Made by a program: the position numbers and the translations under genes
Origin: Desulfurobacteriaceae bacterium
Lineage (GTDB): Bacteria > Aquificota > Aquificia > Desulfurobacteriales > DQVG01
Assembly (NCBI GenBank): GCA_015661865.1
Contig: DQVG01000017.1
Span: 1-21,295, forward strand
Direction of reading: 5' to 3'
DNA: 21,295 bases
Shown: piece after piece, positions 14,760-21,295 of the stretch
Numbering within the stretch: position 1 is the stretch's first letter
How the letters are laid out: every line of letters begins with the position of its first letter
The notes under the pieces: generated by a model
The model's database searches: none
What the model was told of the DNA's origin: nothing
The model's input: only the letters and a program-made list of their open reading frames with translations

Positions 14760-16263
14760 TTTTAAGTACTATAAAAAGCTTGGAAGAAGAAAAAGATACT
14801 ATATGTGCAATATCCACTCCTATTGGGAAAGGTGCTATAGGAATTGTTAGAACTTCTGGGGAAAAGTCTTTAGATACTTTAAAAAAATGTTTTTTGCCAG
14901 TTAAATATAAAGAAAAATTTTTATCTTTAAAAACTTTAAAAGAAAGAAAAGATTTTTTAAAAGATATTTATAAAAATTTCCACTTCGAACCTAGAAAGTT
15001 ATATTTGGGTTACTTTTTAGATGAAAATTTAAGTCCTATTGACAAAATCTTAGTTGTTTATTTTAAAGCCCCCCACAGTTATACCGGGGAAGATATAGTT
15101 GAATATCATTGCCATGGGGGGGTGTATTTAGTTCAAAAGATTTTACAAATTCTTCAAAAACTAGGTCTTAGACTTGCTAAACCTGGAGAATTTACAAAAA
15201 GGGCTTTCTTGCATGGAAAAATAGATTTAGTTCAAGCCGAAAGTTTAAATGCTTTAATTAATGCAAAAAGTGAACTTGAGGAAAAATTTTTATTTTCTAA
15301 TTTGGAAGGTAAACTTTCTGAAGTTATTAAAAATATTCAAAAAGATATTTTAGAAGTAAAAGCCTACTCCAATGCTTTAGTAGATTTTCCAGAAGAAGAA
15401 ATAGAAATTTTGGAAAGTTATGATTTTAAAGGGAAATTAAAATCTATTATAGAAAAAATAGAAAACTTAATTTCAACTTATACAATTTCAGAAAAGTTCA
15501 AATCAGGTATAAAAGTTGCTATTATAGGCAAGCCAAATGTTGGGAAATCCTCTTTATTAAACGCCCTTTTAAAAAAGGAAAGGGCTATTGTAACAGATAT
15601 TCCTGGAACTACTAGAGATACCATTGAAGAAGAAGTTATTTTAAAAGGTTTTCCCATTACTCTTGTAGATACGGCGGGAATAAGAGAAACTCAAGATATA
15701 GTTGAAAAAATAGGTATAGAAAAGTCAAAAAAATCCTTAAAAGAAGCAGATATAATTTTATTTGTCTTAGATGCATCTAAAGGATTTGATGAAGAAGATA
15801 AATATTTATTTACTTTTTTAAGAGAAGAAAATATAGATTTTTCAAAGGTTATTTTTGTAATAAACAAAATTGATTTAGTCTCAAAAGAGCAAATAGACCT
15901 TTTAAAGAAATTATTAAAAGAGAAAATCACTGAAAAAAAGATATAAATATTATTGAAATTTCTGCAAAAACATTTTTCAATATTCCCAAGTTAATTGATT
16001 TAATCTCTGAAAAAGTTTTAAAAATTAACTACCCTTTAAAAGAAGATTTAGCTTTGATTGTTTCAGAAAGGCAAAAGGAAATTTTAACTAGGGTAAAAGA
16101 AACTTTAGAAAAAGCTTTAAATAACTTAGAAAAATATACTTCCCCCGAGTTTTTTGATTTAGAACTTGAAGAAGCCTTAACTTATTTAGGTGAACTTGTA
16201 GGACAAGTTTCTTATGAAGATATGCTTGATAAAATTTTTTCTGATTTTTGTATAGGAAAGTAA
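14756..16263 (+). CDS. mnmE: tRNA modification GTPase MnmE, split by an apparent -1 frameshift
   Basis: MnmE, with MnmG, makes the xm5U modification at wobble uridine 34. The first frame (14756-15946) carries the N-terminal folate-binding domain (AISTPIGKGAIGIVRTSG; GEDIVEYHCHGG; PGEFTKRAFLHGKIDLVQAE) and a GTPase domain with P-loop GKPNVGKS (258-265), IPGTTRDT (282-289), DTAG (305-308) and NKID (360-363). It stops at TAA 15944-15946. The rest continues in the -1 frame from 15940 to 16263: G5 motif ISAK, the helical domain (ERQKEILTRVKETLEKAL) and the terminal FCIGK with the family's conserved Cys. Joined at 15938-15940 the product has 502 residues, somewhat longer than the usual 450-460. No Shine-Dalgarno precedes the downstream part, so independent translation is unlikely. 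The start overlaps the rsmI stop. Recoding, slippage, mutation and sequencing error are all possible. Confidence 0.88.
15934..15940 (+). other. Candidate -1 slippery heptamer A_AAA_AAG inside mnmE
   Basis: The codons GAA AAA AAG at 15932-15940 place the heptamer A AAA AAG exactly in the X_XXY_YYZ register needed for tandem slippage, the same heptamer used by E. coli dnaX. A -1 slip moves reading to GAT at 15940, the frame encoding the missing MnmE end. The zero-frame stop follows just after (TAA at 15944). A weak 8-bp AT-rich hairpin (15951-15958 with 15975-15982) starts 10 bases downstream. The A7 run (15933-15939) is equally a hotspot for polymerase slippage and for base-count errors. Confidence 0.5.
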
Positions 16264-16277
16264 TAAAGTCTAATCTT

Positions 16278-16286
16278 TGGTATAAT
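16278..16286 (+). promoter_or_regulatory. Extended -10 promoter element upstream of trpB
   Basis: TGG followed by TATAAT (16281-16286) forms an extended -10 motif 45 bases before the trpB start. No -35-like hexamer lies at the proper distance, which extended -10 promoters can tolerate. It could drive trpB-ftsL-ftsI. Confidence 0.5.
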
Positions 16287-16330
16287 CTAGCCTTAACTGA
16301 GGTATTACTTTTTTTATTTTTGGGGGAAAG

Positions 16331-17518
16331 ATGGTATATGATTATCCTAAAAATGGAAAATTTGGGGAGTTTGGTGGAAAATATGTTCCTGAAACTTTAA
16401 TGAAAGCTTTAGAGGAGCTTGAGACAACTTATTTAAAGATAAAAAATGATAAAAATTTTTGGCAAGAGTTTAATGAATTATTAAAAGATTATGTTGGAAG
16501 ACCAACTCCTTTATATTATGCAAAAAATTTTTCTAAATTTATAGGATGTCATATTTTTTTAAAAAGAGAAGATTTAAATCATACTGGGGCTCATAAGATA
16601 AATAATGCTTTAGGTCAAGCTCTTTTAGCTAAAAAAATGGGGAAAACAAGAATTATTGCAGAAACTGGGGCAGGACAACATGGGGTAGCTACAGCTACGG
16701 CCTGCGCCCAGCTTGGTTTAGAATGCATAGTTTATATGGGAAAAGAAGATGCAAAAAGACAAGCTCTTAATGTTTTTAGAATGAAACTTTTAGGTGCTAA
16801 AGTTATAGAGGTAGAAGGAGGGAGTCAAACATTAAAAGATGCTATAAATGAGGCTATTAGGGATTGGGTAACAAATGTAAATAATACTCACTATATAATA
16901 GGTTCCGTTGTTGGTCCTCATCCTTATCCTATGATAGTTAGAGATTTTCAGTCAGTTATAGGTAAAGAAACTAAAGAACAAATTCTTGAAAAAATAGGTA
17001 GACTTCCGGATATAATTGTGGCTTGTGTAGGGGGAGGATCAAATGCAATGGGGATTATGTATCCATTTATCAAAGATACTTCCGTAAAGCTAGTAGGGGT
17101 TGAAGCTGGAGGGTTTGGGATTCAAACCGGGAAGCACGCCGCTTCCTTATGTGCAGGAGAGTTAGGTGTTCTTCATGGTGCAAAATCCTATATTTTACAA
17201 GATGAAAATGGTAATATTGTACCTACTCATTCTATATCTGCGGGTTTAGATTATCCAGGGGTAGGTCCAGAACATGCTTTTTTAAAAGAAATAAAAAGGG
17301 TAGAATATACTTTTGTAACGGATGGGGAAGCTTTAGAAGCTTTTAAAATTCTTTCTGAAACTGAAGGTATATTACCTGCACTAGAGTCCTCCCATGCTAT
17401 AGCTTGGGTGATAAAAAATAAAGATAAATTTCCTTCGGATTTAGTTATAGTAGTAAATCTTTCCGGAAGAGGTGATAAAGACGTAGCTTATGTCAAGGCA
17501 TATCTAGAGGATATATAA
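16331..17518 (+). CDS. trpB: Tryptophan synthase beta chain (TrpB1 type)
   Basis: TrpB condenses indole with serine using PLP. At 395 residues it is full length for the family. Landmarks are [10 protein letters not shown] near the start, [18 protein letters not shown] with PLP lysine at residue 89, [29 protein letters not shown], the phosphate-binding [10 protein letters not shown] and [14 protein letters not shown]. The HTGAHKINN form and length mark the TrpA-partnered TrpB1 class rather than TrpB2. GGGGGAAAG just before the ATG provides the ribosome site. No trpA or other trp gene is adjacent; instead, ftsL-like and ftsI-like genes follow with no gap, so the operon context is unusual. Confidence 0.97.
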   Translation: MVYDYPKNGKFGEFGGKYVPETLMKALEELETTYLKIKNDKNFWQEFNELLKDYVGRPTPLYYAKNFSKFIGCHIFLKREDLNHTGAHKINNALGQALLAKKMGKTRIIAETGAGQHGVATATACAQLGLECIVYMGKEDAKRQALNVFRMKLLGAKVIEVEGGSQTLKDAINEAIRDWVTNVNNTHYIIGSVVGPHPYPMIVRDFQSVIGKETKEQILEKIGRLPDIIVACVGGGSNAMGIMYPFIKDTSVKLVGVEAGGFGIQTGKHAASLCAGELGVLHGAKSYILQDENGNIVPTHSISAGLDYPGVGPEHAFLKEIKRVEYTFVTDGEALEAFKILSETEGILPALESSHAIAWVIKNKDKFPSDLVIVVNLSGRGDKDVAYVKAYLEDI

Positions 17519-17803
17519 ATGTTAAATTTATTAACTACCACTATCATAATTTGTTTTTTATCTTTTATTGTTTTTAAATTTGCAAAAAGTGTTTATTTTC
17601 ATCAAAGAACTTATCGAAATTTGCTTTTTAACATTACAAAAAAATATAGAGAATTAGAGAAGGAAAAACTTAAATACAATAGGTTACTTTATAAATATCA
17701 AACTTTGATTAATTATAAAAATATTTCTCAATACGGTAAGAATAATAACTATAAAGATCTAAGGATAGATAATGTTTCGATTATTTACAAAATTAAAAGA
17801 TAA
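17519..17803 (+). CDS. ftsL: FtsL-like small membrane cell-division protein
   Basis: This 94-residue protein has one N-terminal hydrophobic helix (about 4-24), then a charged helical stretch (about 35-70) rich in Glu/Lys/Leu that could form a coiled coil, ending in a short NVSIIYKIKR tail. This is the bitopic architecture of FtsL/DivIC proteins, whose sequences are poorly conserved. The main support is position: it starts directly after the trpB stop (GAGG upstream) and overlaps the following ftsI-like gene by 32 bases, exactly where FtsL precedes FtsI in many genomes. No typical leucine-zipper heptads are obvious. The symbol is inferred from context. Confidence 0.65.
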   Translation: MLNLLTTTIIICFLSFIVFKFAKSVYFHQRTYRNLLFNITKKYRELEKEKLKYNRLLYKYQTLINYKNISQYGKNNNYKDLRIDNVSIIYKIKR

Positions 17804-19778
17804 TGCTAAAGGAGTTATCTTTTCAAGAGATAATTATATCAATTTTGTTTTAGTTGTTTTTTTTCTATTTTTATTAGCTATCATATTAAAGCATCTGAAA
17901 ATTATAACTATTGATAGGGATAAACTTCTAGATTATTTTGATAAAATCACCCACAAGCAAAAAAAAATAATCTATCCTATGGTAACCATTACTGATAGGG
18001 AAAATCAAGTTTATGCTATTTCTATAAAACGAGCTAGGATTTATTTCAGACCTAAATATATCTATGATCCTGATAAATTTGGTGAGCTTTTAAAAAAGCA
18101 TTTAAATATTTCCAAGGAATATTTTGAAAAAGTTTTTGCAAAAAATATAAACTCTAGTTTTATGATTTTACTTGATACTCACGAATATAATCCATATGCA
18201 ATTTGGAGTAATGTAACAAAGATTAATAGATCATATTTATCTTACTTAAAAGAAGTTGGATTTTCTCCTCACTATAAGGATTTGATTTCTTTAGATTCAG
18301 ATCACAATTTTACGTATAAAAGACTTTATCCTCTTACTGTACCTATGGATCTTATTGGTTTTATTAACGAAGCCGGAGATGCTACTTCCTTTCACTTGTG
18401 GCTTAAACATCACAATTTGCTAAAAAAGAAAGTTGTTAATCTAGATTATTTTGTATTTGGAAAACAATCCTCTTTAAACCTTACAAAATTAGAAGAATCT
18501 TTAAAACCCTATAATTCTACTGTTGTAACAACAGTAGATGCAAAATTAACTTATGTATTTTATGAAATTTTGAAAAAATACTATAAAAAATTTAAACCAA
18601 AGCTTATAATGGCTGGCTTAATGGATGTTAATACCGGAGACATACTTACTTTAGTTAAATACCCTTCTATAACTTATGATGAATTTTTCAAATTAAACAA
18701 AAATAAAAAAAATTTAAAAAGAATAAATAAACTTTTAACTCCAGATTATGTAACAAATGCTTACGAATTAGGTTCAGTTTTTAAGCCTTTTGTTGTGGCA
18801 GCTGCCATTAATGAAGGTTTAGTCAAACCAAATTCTATAATTTACTGTCCTTTATCTATAAAAGTTCAAAATAAAGTATTTAAAACAGATTCAAGATGGT
18901 GGCCAGGATACTTAAGAGTTTGGCAAATTATAGCTCACTCAGATAATGTAGGAATTATAAAAATAGCCCAAAAACTTGGTAAAGAAAGATATTATACTTA
19001 TCTTAAAAAATTTGGTTTTGGACAAAAAACTACAATAGAGTTACCTGGAGAAACAACAGGTATTTTAAGACCTTGGCAAATGTGGAAAGATGTAGAATTT
19101 GCTACTATGACTTTTGGGCATGGTATTTCGGCTTCTTTTGTACAATTACTTCAGGCTTACGCAGCCTTAGTAAATGGGGGTTATTTAATTCATCCAAGAC
19201 TTGTAAAAGCCATTTTAGATAATCGGGGTAATATTGTATACAAGTTTCCTATTAAAAAGAAAGGGAAAGTAATTTCTAAATGGACTTCCTTAAAAATGAG
19301 AAAAATTTTAACTGGAGTTGTAGAACATGGAACTGCTCAGGCTGCAAAGTTTAAACAGTATTACATTGCTGGTAAAACTGGAACGGCATGGAAAATAGTT
19401 AATGGAAAATATAGCCGTGAAAAAATTATAGCTACTTTTGTTGCTGCTTTTCCGGCAACTAAGCCAAAATTTGTTTTAGCAGTTTTAGTTGATGAACCTC
19501 AAGTAAATGAAACTATGGCGTGGTCATCAAAAATAGCTGTACCTATTTTTAAAGAGCTAGCAGAAAAAGTTATCGTTAAGTATAAGCTTAAACCTGATAA
19601 AGTTAAATGTTACTTAACTAAAACAGGAAAAGTAAAATGTAGAAGTATTAAATATTATAAAACTAAAACATTCCATTATTCTAACGCTAAATGGAAACCG
19701 CCAAAATGGTATTTAGAAAAATTAAAAAAAGCTCGGGAAAATAAAGTAAATAATCAAGAAAATTTAACTTCTAATTAA
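17772..19778 (+). CDS. ftsI: FtsI-like class B penicillin-binding protein (transpeptidase)
   Basis: The 668-residue protein has an N-terminal membrane helix at about 26-41 and a divergent pedestal/dimerisation domain (TITDRENQVYAIS near residue 72 replaces the usual R-G-x-I-x-D-R-N-G). The transpeptidase domain carries the three active-site motifs: S335-V-F-K338 in YELGSVFKPF, S390-D-N392 in AHSDNVG, and K535-T-G in AGKTGTAW. It cross-links septal peptidoglycan on the periplasmic side. The last 60-70 residues form a Lys/Tyr/Trp-rich basic tail with two CY/CR-type cysteines (VKCYL, VKCRS) instead of PASTA repeats. AAGGA at 17761-17765 lies within ftsL, and the 32-base overlap suggests coupled translation. 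FtsI versus another class B PBP is decided by the ftsL neighbour. Confidence 0.9.
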   Translation: MFRLFTKLKDNAKGVIFSRDNYINFVLVVFFLFLLAIILKHLKIITIDRDKLLDYFDKITHKQKKIIYPMVTITDRENQVYAISIKRARIYFRPKYIYDPDKFGELLKKHLNISKEYFEKVFAKNINSSFMILLDTHEYNPYAIWSNVTKINRSYLSYLKEVGFSPHYKDLISLDSDHNFTYKRLYPLTVPMDLIGFINEAGDATSFHLWLKHHNLLKKKVVNLDYFVFGKQSSLNLTKLEESLKPYNSTVVTTVDAKLTYVFYEILKKYYKKFKPKLIMAGLMDVNTGDILTLVKYPSITYDEFFKLNKNKKNLKRINKLLTPDYVTNAYELGSVFKPFVVAAAINEGLVKPNSIIYCPLSIKVQNKVFKTDSRWWPGYLRVWQIIAHSDNVGIIKIAQKLGKERYYTYLKKFGFGQKTTIELPGETTGILRPWQMWKDVEFATMTFGHGISASFVQLLQAYAALVNGGYLIHPRLVKAILDNRGNIVYKFPIKKKGKVISKWTSLKMRKILTGVVEHGTAQAAKFKQYYIAGKTGTAWKIVNGKYSREKIIATFVAAFPATKPKFVLAVLVDEPQVNETMAWSSKIAVPIFKELAEKVIVKYKLKPDKVKCYLTKTGKVKCRSIKYYKTKTFHYSNAKWKPPKWYLEKLKKARENKVNNQENLTSN

Positions 19779-20106
19779 AATTACTTTCATATTTTATTGG
19801 CTTTACTTTGAATAGTTTAAATCTTTTAGCCTTTGTTATCCTAACTTCTCTTACTTATTAAATTAACAATAGATCATAAAATGTATACAAAAATTTTTTA
19901 TTTTTATAATTTTTGTGAAGTTATTAAGTCTTTTCATAGCATTATGCAAAAATTTTATTTCATCTACCCTCGCTGATTTTTTAATAATGGTGATTTTTAC
20001 TTAAAATAAAATTTTGTTATCTTATAAAAATTAGACATTCTTTTTAAAGAAAGTTTAACCATGAAATCAACTTTGGGTTATTACTTTACAACTTACTCAC
20101 AAGTCC
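19779..20106. other. Long AT-rich intergenic region between ftsI and the tRNA cluster
   Basis: I find no gene-like frame, no tRNA and no GC-rich structured RNA here; in this genome structured RNAs should stand out by GC content. The clearest structure is a 9-bp inverted repeat, ACAAAAATT (19887-19895) with AATTTTTGT (19908-19916), with a 12-base loop; it lacks a GC-rich stem or trailing U-run and is not a convincing terminator. A short palindrome (TTCTTT/AAAGAA) lies near 20040. The 3' end leads into the tRNA promoter. Confidence 0.6.
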
Positions 20107-20134
20107 TTGACAAATCATAAAGGGAAATTATAAT
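20107..20134 (+). promoter_or_regulatory. Consensus sigma-70 promoter of the tRNA cluster
   Basis: TTGACA (20107-20112) and TATAAT (20129-20134) are perfect hexamers separated by 16 bases, about 15 bases upstream of the first tRNA. This is the best promoter in the window and suits strong stable-RNA transcription. Confidence 0.88.
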
Positions 20135-20149
20135 TACTTATGCAAGGTG

Positions 20150-20226
20150 GTGGGCGTAGCTCAGCTGGTTAGAGCGAGGGACTGTGGATCCCTAGGTCGC
20201 CGGTTCAAGTCCGGTCGCCCACCCCA
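20150..20226 (+). tRNA. tRNA-His (anticodon GTG)
   Basis: The cloverleaf is complete: acceptor GTGGGCG pairs with CGCCCAC, anticodon stem AGGGA/TCCCT encloses loop CTGTGGA with anticodon GTG, and the T-loop is GGTTCAAGTCC. Discriminator C73 and an encoded CCA are present. A G at 20149 supplies the His-specific G-1 opposite C73. Confidence 0.98.
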
Positions 20227-20237
20227 TTATTTAAGAT

Positions 20238-20325
20238 GCGGGTGTGGCGGAATTGGCAGACGCGCAGGACTTAGGATCCTGTGGCCGTTAAGGCCGTCCG
20301 GGTTCGAATCCCGGCACCCGCACCA
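20238..20325 (+). tRNA. tRNA-Leu (anticodon TAG)
   Basis: This is an 88-base class II tRNA with a long variable arm (GTGGCCGTTAAGGCCGT region). Acceptor GCGGGTG pairs with CACCCGC, anticodon stem CAGGA/TCCTG encloses loop CTTAGGA, discriminator is A and CCA is encoded. Confidence 0.98.
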
Positions 20326-20340
20326 AAGAAAAAGAAGTAT

Positions 20341-20416
20341 GCGGGCGTAGCTCAGTTGGTGGAGCGTCTCCTTGCCAAGGAGAAGGTCGCGGGTTCGAGT
20401 CCCGTCGCCCGCTCCA
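20341..20416 (+). tRNA. tRNA-Gly (anticodon GCC)
   Basis: The tRNA is 76 bases long. Acceptor GCGGGCG pairs with CGCCCGC, anticodon stem TCTCC/GGAGA encloses loop TTGCCAA, discriminator is T and CCA is encoded. Confidence 0.98.
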
Positions 20417-20424
20417 TTTAAAGA

Positions 20425-20500
20425 GGCGGCGTAGCCAAGCGGCTAAGGCAGGGGACTGCAAATCCCTTATTCGGCGGTTCGAATCCGCCCGCCGCCTCCA
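20425..20500 (+). tRNA. tRNA-Cys (anticodon GCA)
   Basis: The tRNA is 76 bases long. Acceptor GGCGGCG pairs with CGCCGCC, anticodon stem GGGGA/TCCCT (one G-T pair) encloses loop CTGCAAA, discriminator is T (U73, expected for Cys) and CCA is encoded. It starts only 8 bases after tRNA-Gly ends. Confidence 0.98.
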
Positions 20501-20516
20501 TTAAAAACTTTAAAGC

Positions 20517-20544
20517 TTGACATAACAAAAAAAGTAAATATAAT
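20517..20544 (+). promoter_or_regulatory. Second consensus promoter inside the tRNA cluster
   Basis: TTGACA (20517-20522) and TATAAT (20539-20544), again with 16-base spacing, lie in the 58-base gap between tRNA-Cys and tRNA-Arg, about 14 bases before the latter. The geometry is nearly identical to the promoter at 20107. It would drive tRNA-Arg, tRNA-Leu and probably kdsC. Confidence 0.88.
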
Positions 20545-20558
20545 AATAGTCGAAGTTT

Positions 20559-20635
20559 GGGCCCGTAGCTCAGCTGGATAGAGCAGGGGACTTCTAATCC
20601 CCAGGTCGGGGGTTCGAATCCCTCCGGGCCCGCCA
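20559..20635 (+). tRNA. tRNA-Arg (anticodon TCT)
   Basis: The tRNA is 77 bases long. Acceptor GGGCCCG pairs with CGGGCCC, anticodon stem GGGGA/TCCCC encloses loop CTTCTAA, discriminator is G and CCA is encoded. It reads AGA/AGG, and AGA is frequent in this window's genes. Confidence 0.98.
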
Positions 20636-20640
20636 CTTTC

Positions 20641-20727
20641 GCCCGGGTGGCGGAATTGGCAGACGCGCCGGACTTAAAATCCGGTGGCCTTATGGCCGTG
20701 CGGGTTCGAATCCCGCCCCGGGCACCA
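20641..20727 (+). tRNA. tRNA-Leu (anticodon TAA)
   Basis: This is an 87-base class II tRNA with a long variable arm. Acceptor GCCCGGG pairs with CCCGGGC, anticodon stem CCGGA/TCCGG encloses loop CTTAAAA, discriminator is A and CCA is encoded. It serves TTA, the codon that dominates leucine in this AT-rich genome. It begins 5 bases after tRNA-Arg ends. Confidence 0.98.
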
Positions 20728-20756
20728 CTTTTATTTCCTTCCTTTTGAGGACTTCA

Positions 20757-21272
20757 ATGGTTAAATACAACCTAAAACTTCTTATTTTGGATGTAGATGG
20801 TGTTCTAACAAATGGTTTAATATTTTTTGATAATCAAGAAAATGAATATAAAGCCTTTAATGTAAAAGATGGTCTTGCTATAAGAGTTTTATCTGAGCTG
20901 CAAATATTAAAATTTGCTATTATTACCGGTAGAACTTCAAAGATAGTAGAAAAACGGGCTAAAGAGCTGTTAATTAAAGATGTTTTTCAAGGTTATAGAA
21001 ATAAATTAGTGGCTTATAATGTTTTAAAGGAAAAATACAAGTTAAAAGATTCGGAAATTGGATTTATAGGGGATGATTTAAATGATTTACCCCTTATAGA
21101 AAGGGTAGCTTTTTTTGCTTGTCCCACGGATGCTCCAAAGTATATAAAAGAAAAAGCTCATTTTGTATCTTCAAAAAAAGGTGGGCAAGGCGCCGTAAGG
21201 GAAATTTTAGAATTTTTAGTCCCTAATTTTTATGAAATAGCAAAAAATTATTTTTCTAATAGTTCGTTTTAA
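20757..21272 (+). CDS. kdsC: 3-deoxy-D-manno-octulosonate 8-phosphate phosphatase
   Basis: KdsC removes phosphate from Kdo-8-phosphate to give Kdo for lipopolysaccharide core. It is a compact 171-residue HAD phosphatase without a cap domain: motif I LDVDGVLTNG (D12, D14), VKDGLAIRVL, motif II ITGRTS (T57-T60) and motif III GDDLNDLPL (D106, D107, D110). Size and motifs match the tetrameric KdsC family. ATG 20757 is chosen because GAGG at 20747-20750 gives 6-base spacing; an upstream in-frame TTG at 20745 overlaps that site. It starts 29 bases after tRNA-Leu, with no terminator between, so it is probably read from the tRNA promoters. The remaining 23 bases of the window show nothing recognisable. 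Confidence 0.95.
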   Translation: MVKYNLKLLILDVDGVLTNGLIFFDNQENEYKAFNVKDGLAIRVLSELQILKFAIITGRTSKIVEKRAKELLIKDVFQGYRNKLVAYNVLKEKYKLKDSEIGFIGDDLNDLPLIERVAFFACPTDAPKYIKEKAHFVSSKKGGQGAVREILEFLVPNFYEIAKNYFSNSSF

Positions 21273-21295
21273 GGCTATGTAATAACATTTTATAA

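Noticed and set aside
15691..15930. Minus-strand frame inside mnmE
   Set aside because: Antisense of the MnmE GTPase domain, with no independent support.
16054..16263. Separate 69-codon gene
   Set aside because: It begins at a TTG in mid-domain without a ribosome site, and its product is the end of MnmE; treated as the shifted continuation of mnmE.
19887..19916. 9-bp inverted repeat as a rho-independent terminator or small RNA
   Set aside because: The stem has a single G-C pair and no U-run follows; in this composition such repeats are expected by chance.
20147..20350. Plus-strand frame of 67 codons
   Set aside because: It runs through tRNA-His and tRNA-Leu in sense; Cys/Gly/Arg-rich composition reflects tRNA bases, not a protein.
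20418..20636. Minus-strand frame of 72 codons with a GPEGFEPP motif
   Set aside because: It is the antisense of tRNA-Cys and tRNA-Arg. Sequences with this motif are well-known false proteins annotated over tRNA genes.
20238..20727. The two tRNA-Leu genes as a recent duplication
   Set aside because: They share class II features but differ in anticodon, acceptor stem and variable arm, so they are distinct isoacceptors.
1..21295. Insertion sequence, prophage, CRISPR array or defence island
   Set aside because: No transposase, integrase, terminal repeats, regularly spaced repeats or Cas/nuclease genes were seen on either strand.

Overview
The window comes from a very AT-rich (visibly about 30% GC), gene-dense bacterial chromosome. 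Protein genes are AT-rich, but the six tRNA genes have strongly GC-rich stems, the usual signature of a thermophile. KdsC, a PseC-type aminotransferase and an OmpA-like protein indicate a Gram-negative envelope, FliF indicates flagella, HypB indicates a [NiFe] hydrogenase, and MoaC/MoaB/MobA indicate molybdoenzymes. Together these fit an anaerobic, hydrogen-using thermophile such as a Thermodesulfobacterium-like or Aquificota-like organism. That placement is inference; I see no definitive marker. No mobile element, CRISPR array or recent transfer is visible.

Layout. Bases 1-2013 hold a tightly packed minus-strand operon: dksA-like zinc-finger gene, ymdB-like metallophosphoesterase, a small two-helix membrane protein, and the start of pseC, joined by zero-gap or ATGA junctions. 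Divergent from it are apt and then a secreted OmpA-like protein paired with a group-2 sigma-70 factor, followed by an MsbA-type ABC half-transporter. Bases 6613-10721 are minus strand, read from the right: a TPR-like membrane-anchored protein, an archaeal-style predicted protein kinase, a NapH-like polyferredoxin membrane protein, hypB, and a soluble coiled-coil protein with two chemoreceptor-like hairpins. From 10853 everything is plus strand: a moaC-moaB fusion overlapping mobA; fliF alone; rsmI coupled to mnmE; trpB-ftsL-ftsI; a six-tRNA cluster (His, Leu, Gly, Cys, Arg, Leu) with two consensus promoters; and kdsC.

The most notable signal is in mnmE. The intact gene is split by a -1 shift exactly at an in-frame A_AAA_AAG slippery heptamer, the classical dnaX-type recoding sequence. 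The downstream frame carries a fully preserved G5 motif and C-terminal FCIGK. This could be programmed recoding, transcriptional slippage, a recent mutation, or a homopolymer sequencing error. Second-tier observations are the double-hairpin chemoreceptor-like protein, the COG2112-like kinase in a bacterial redox neighbourhood, and the secreted OmpA-like/sigma gene pair.

Several start codons were chosen by Shine-Dalgarno position: dksA-like at 2013, mobA GTG at 11766, rsmI at 14076 and kdsC at 20757. I saw no classical GC-rich hairpin plus U-tract terminator anywhere in the window.
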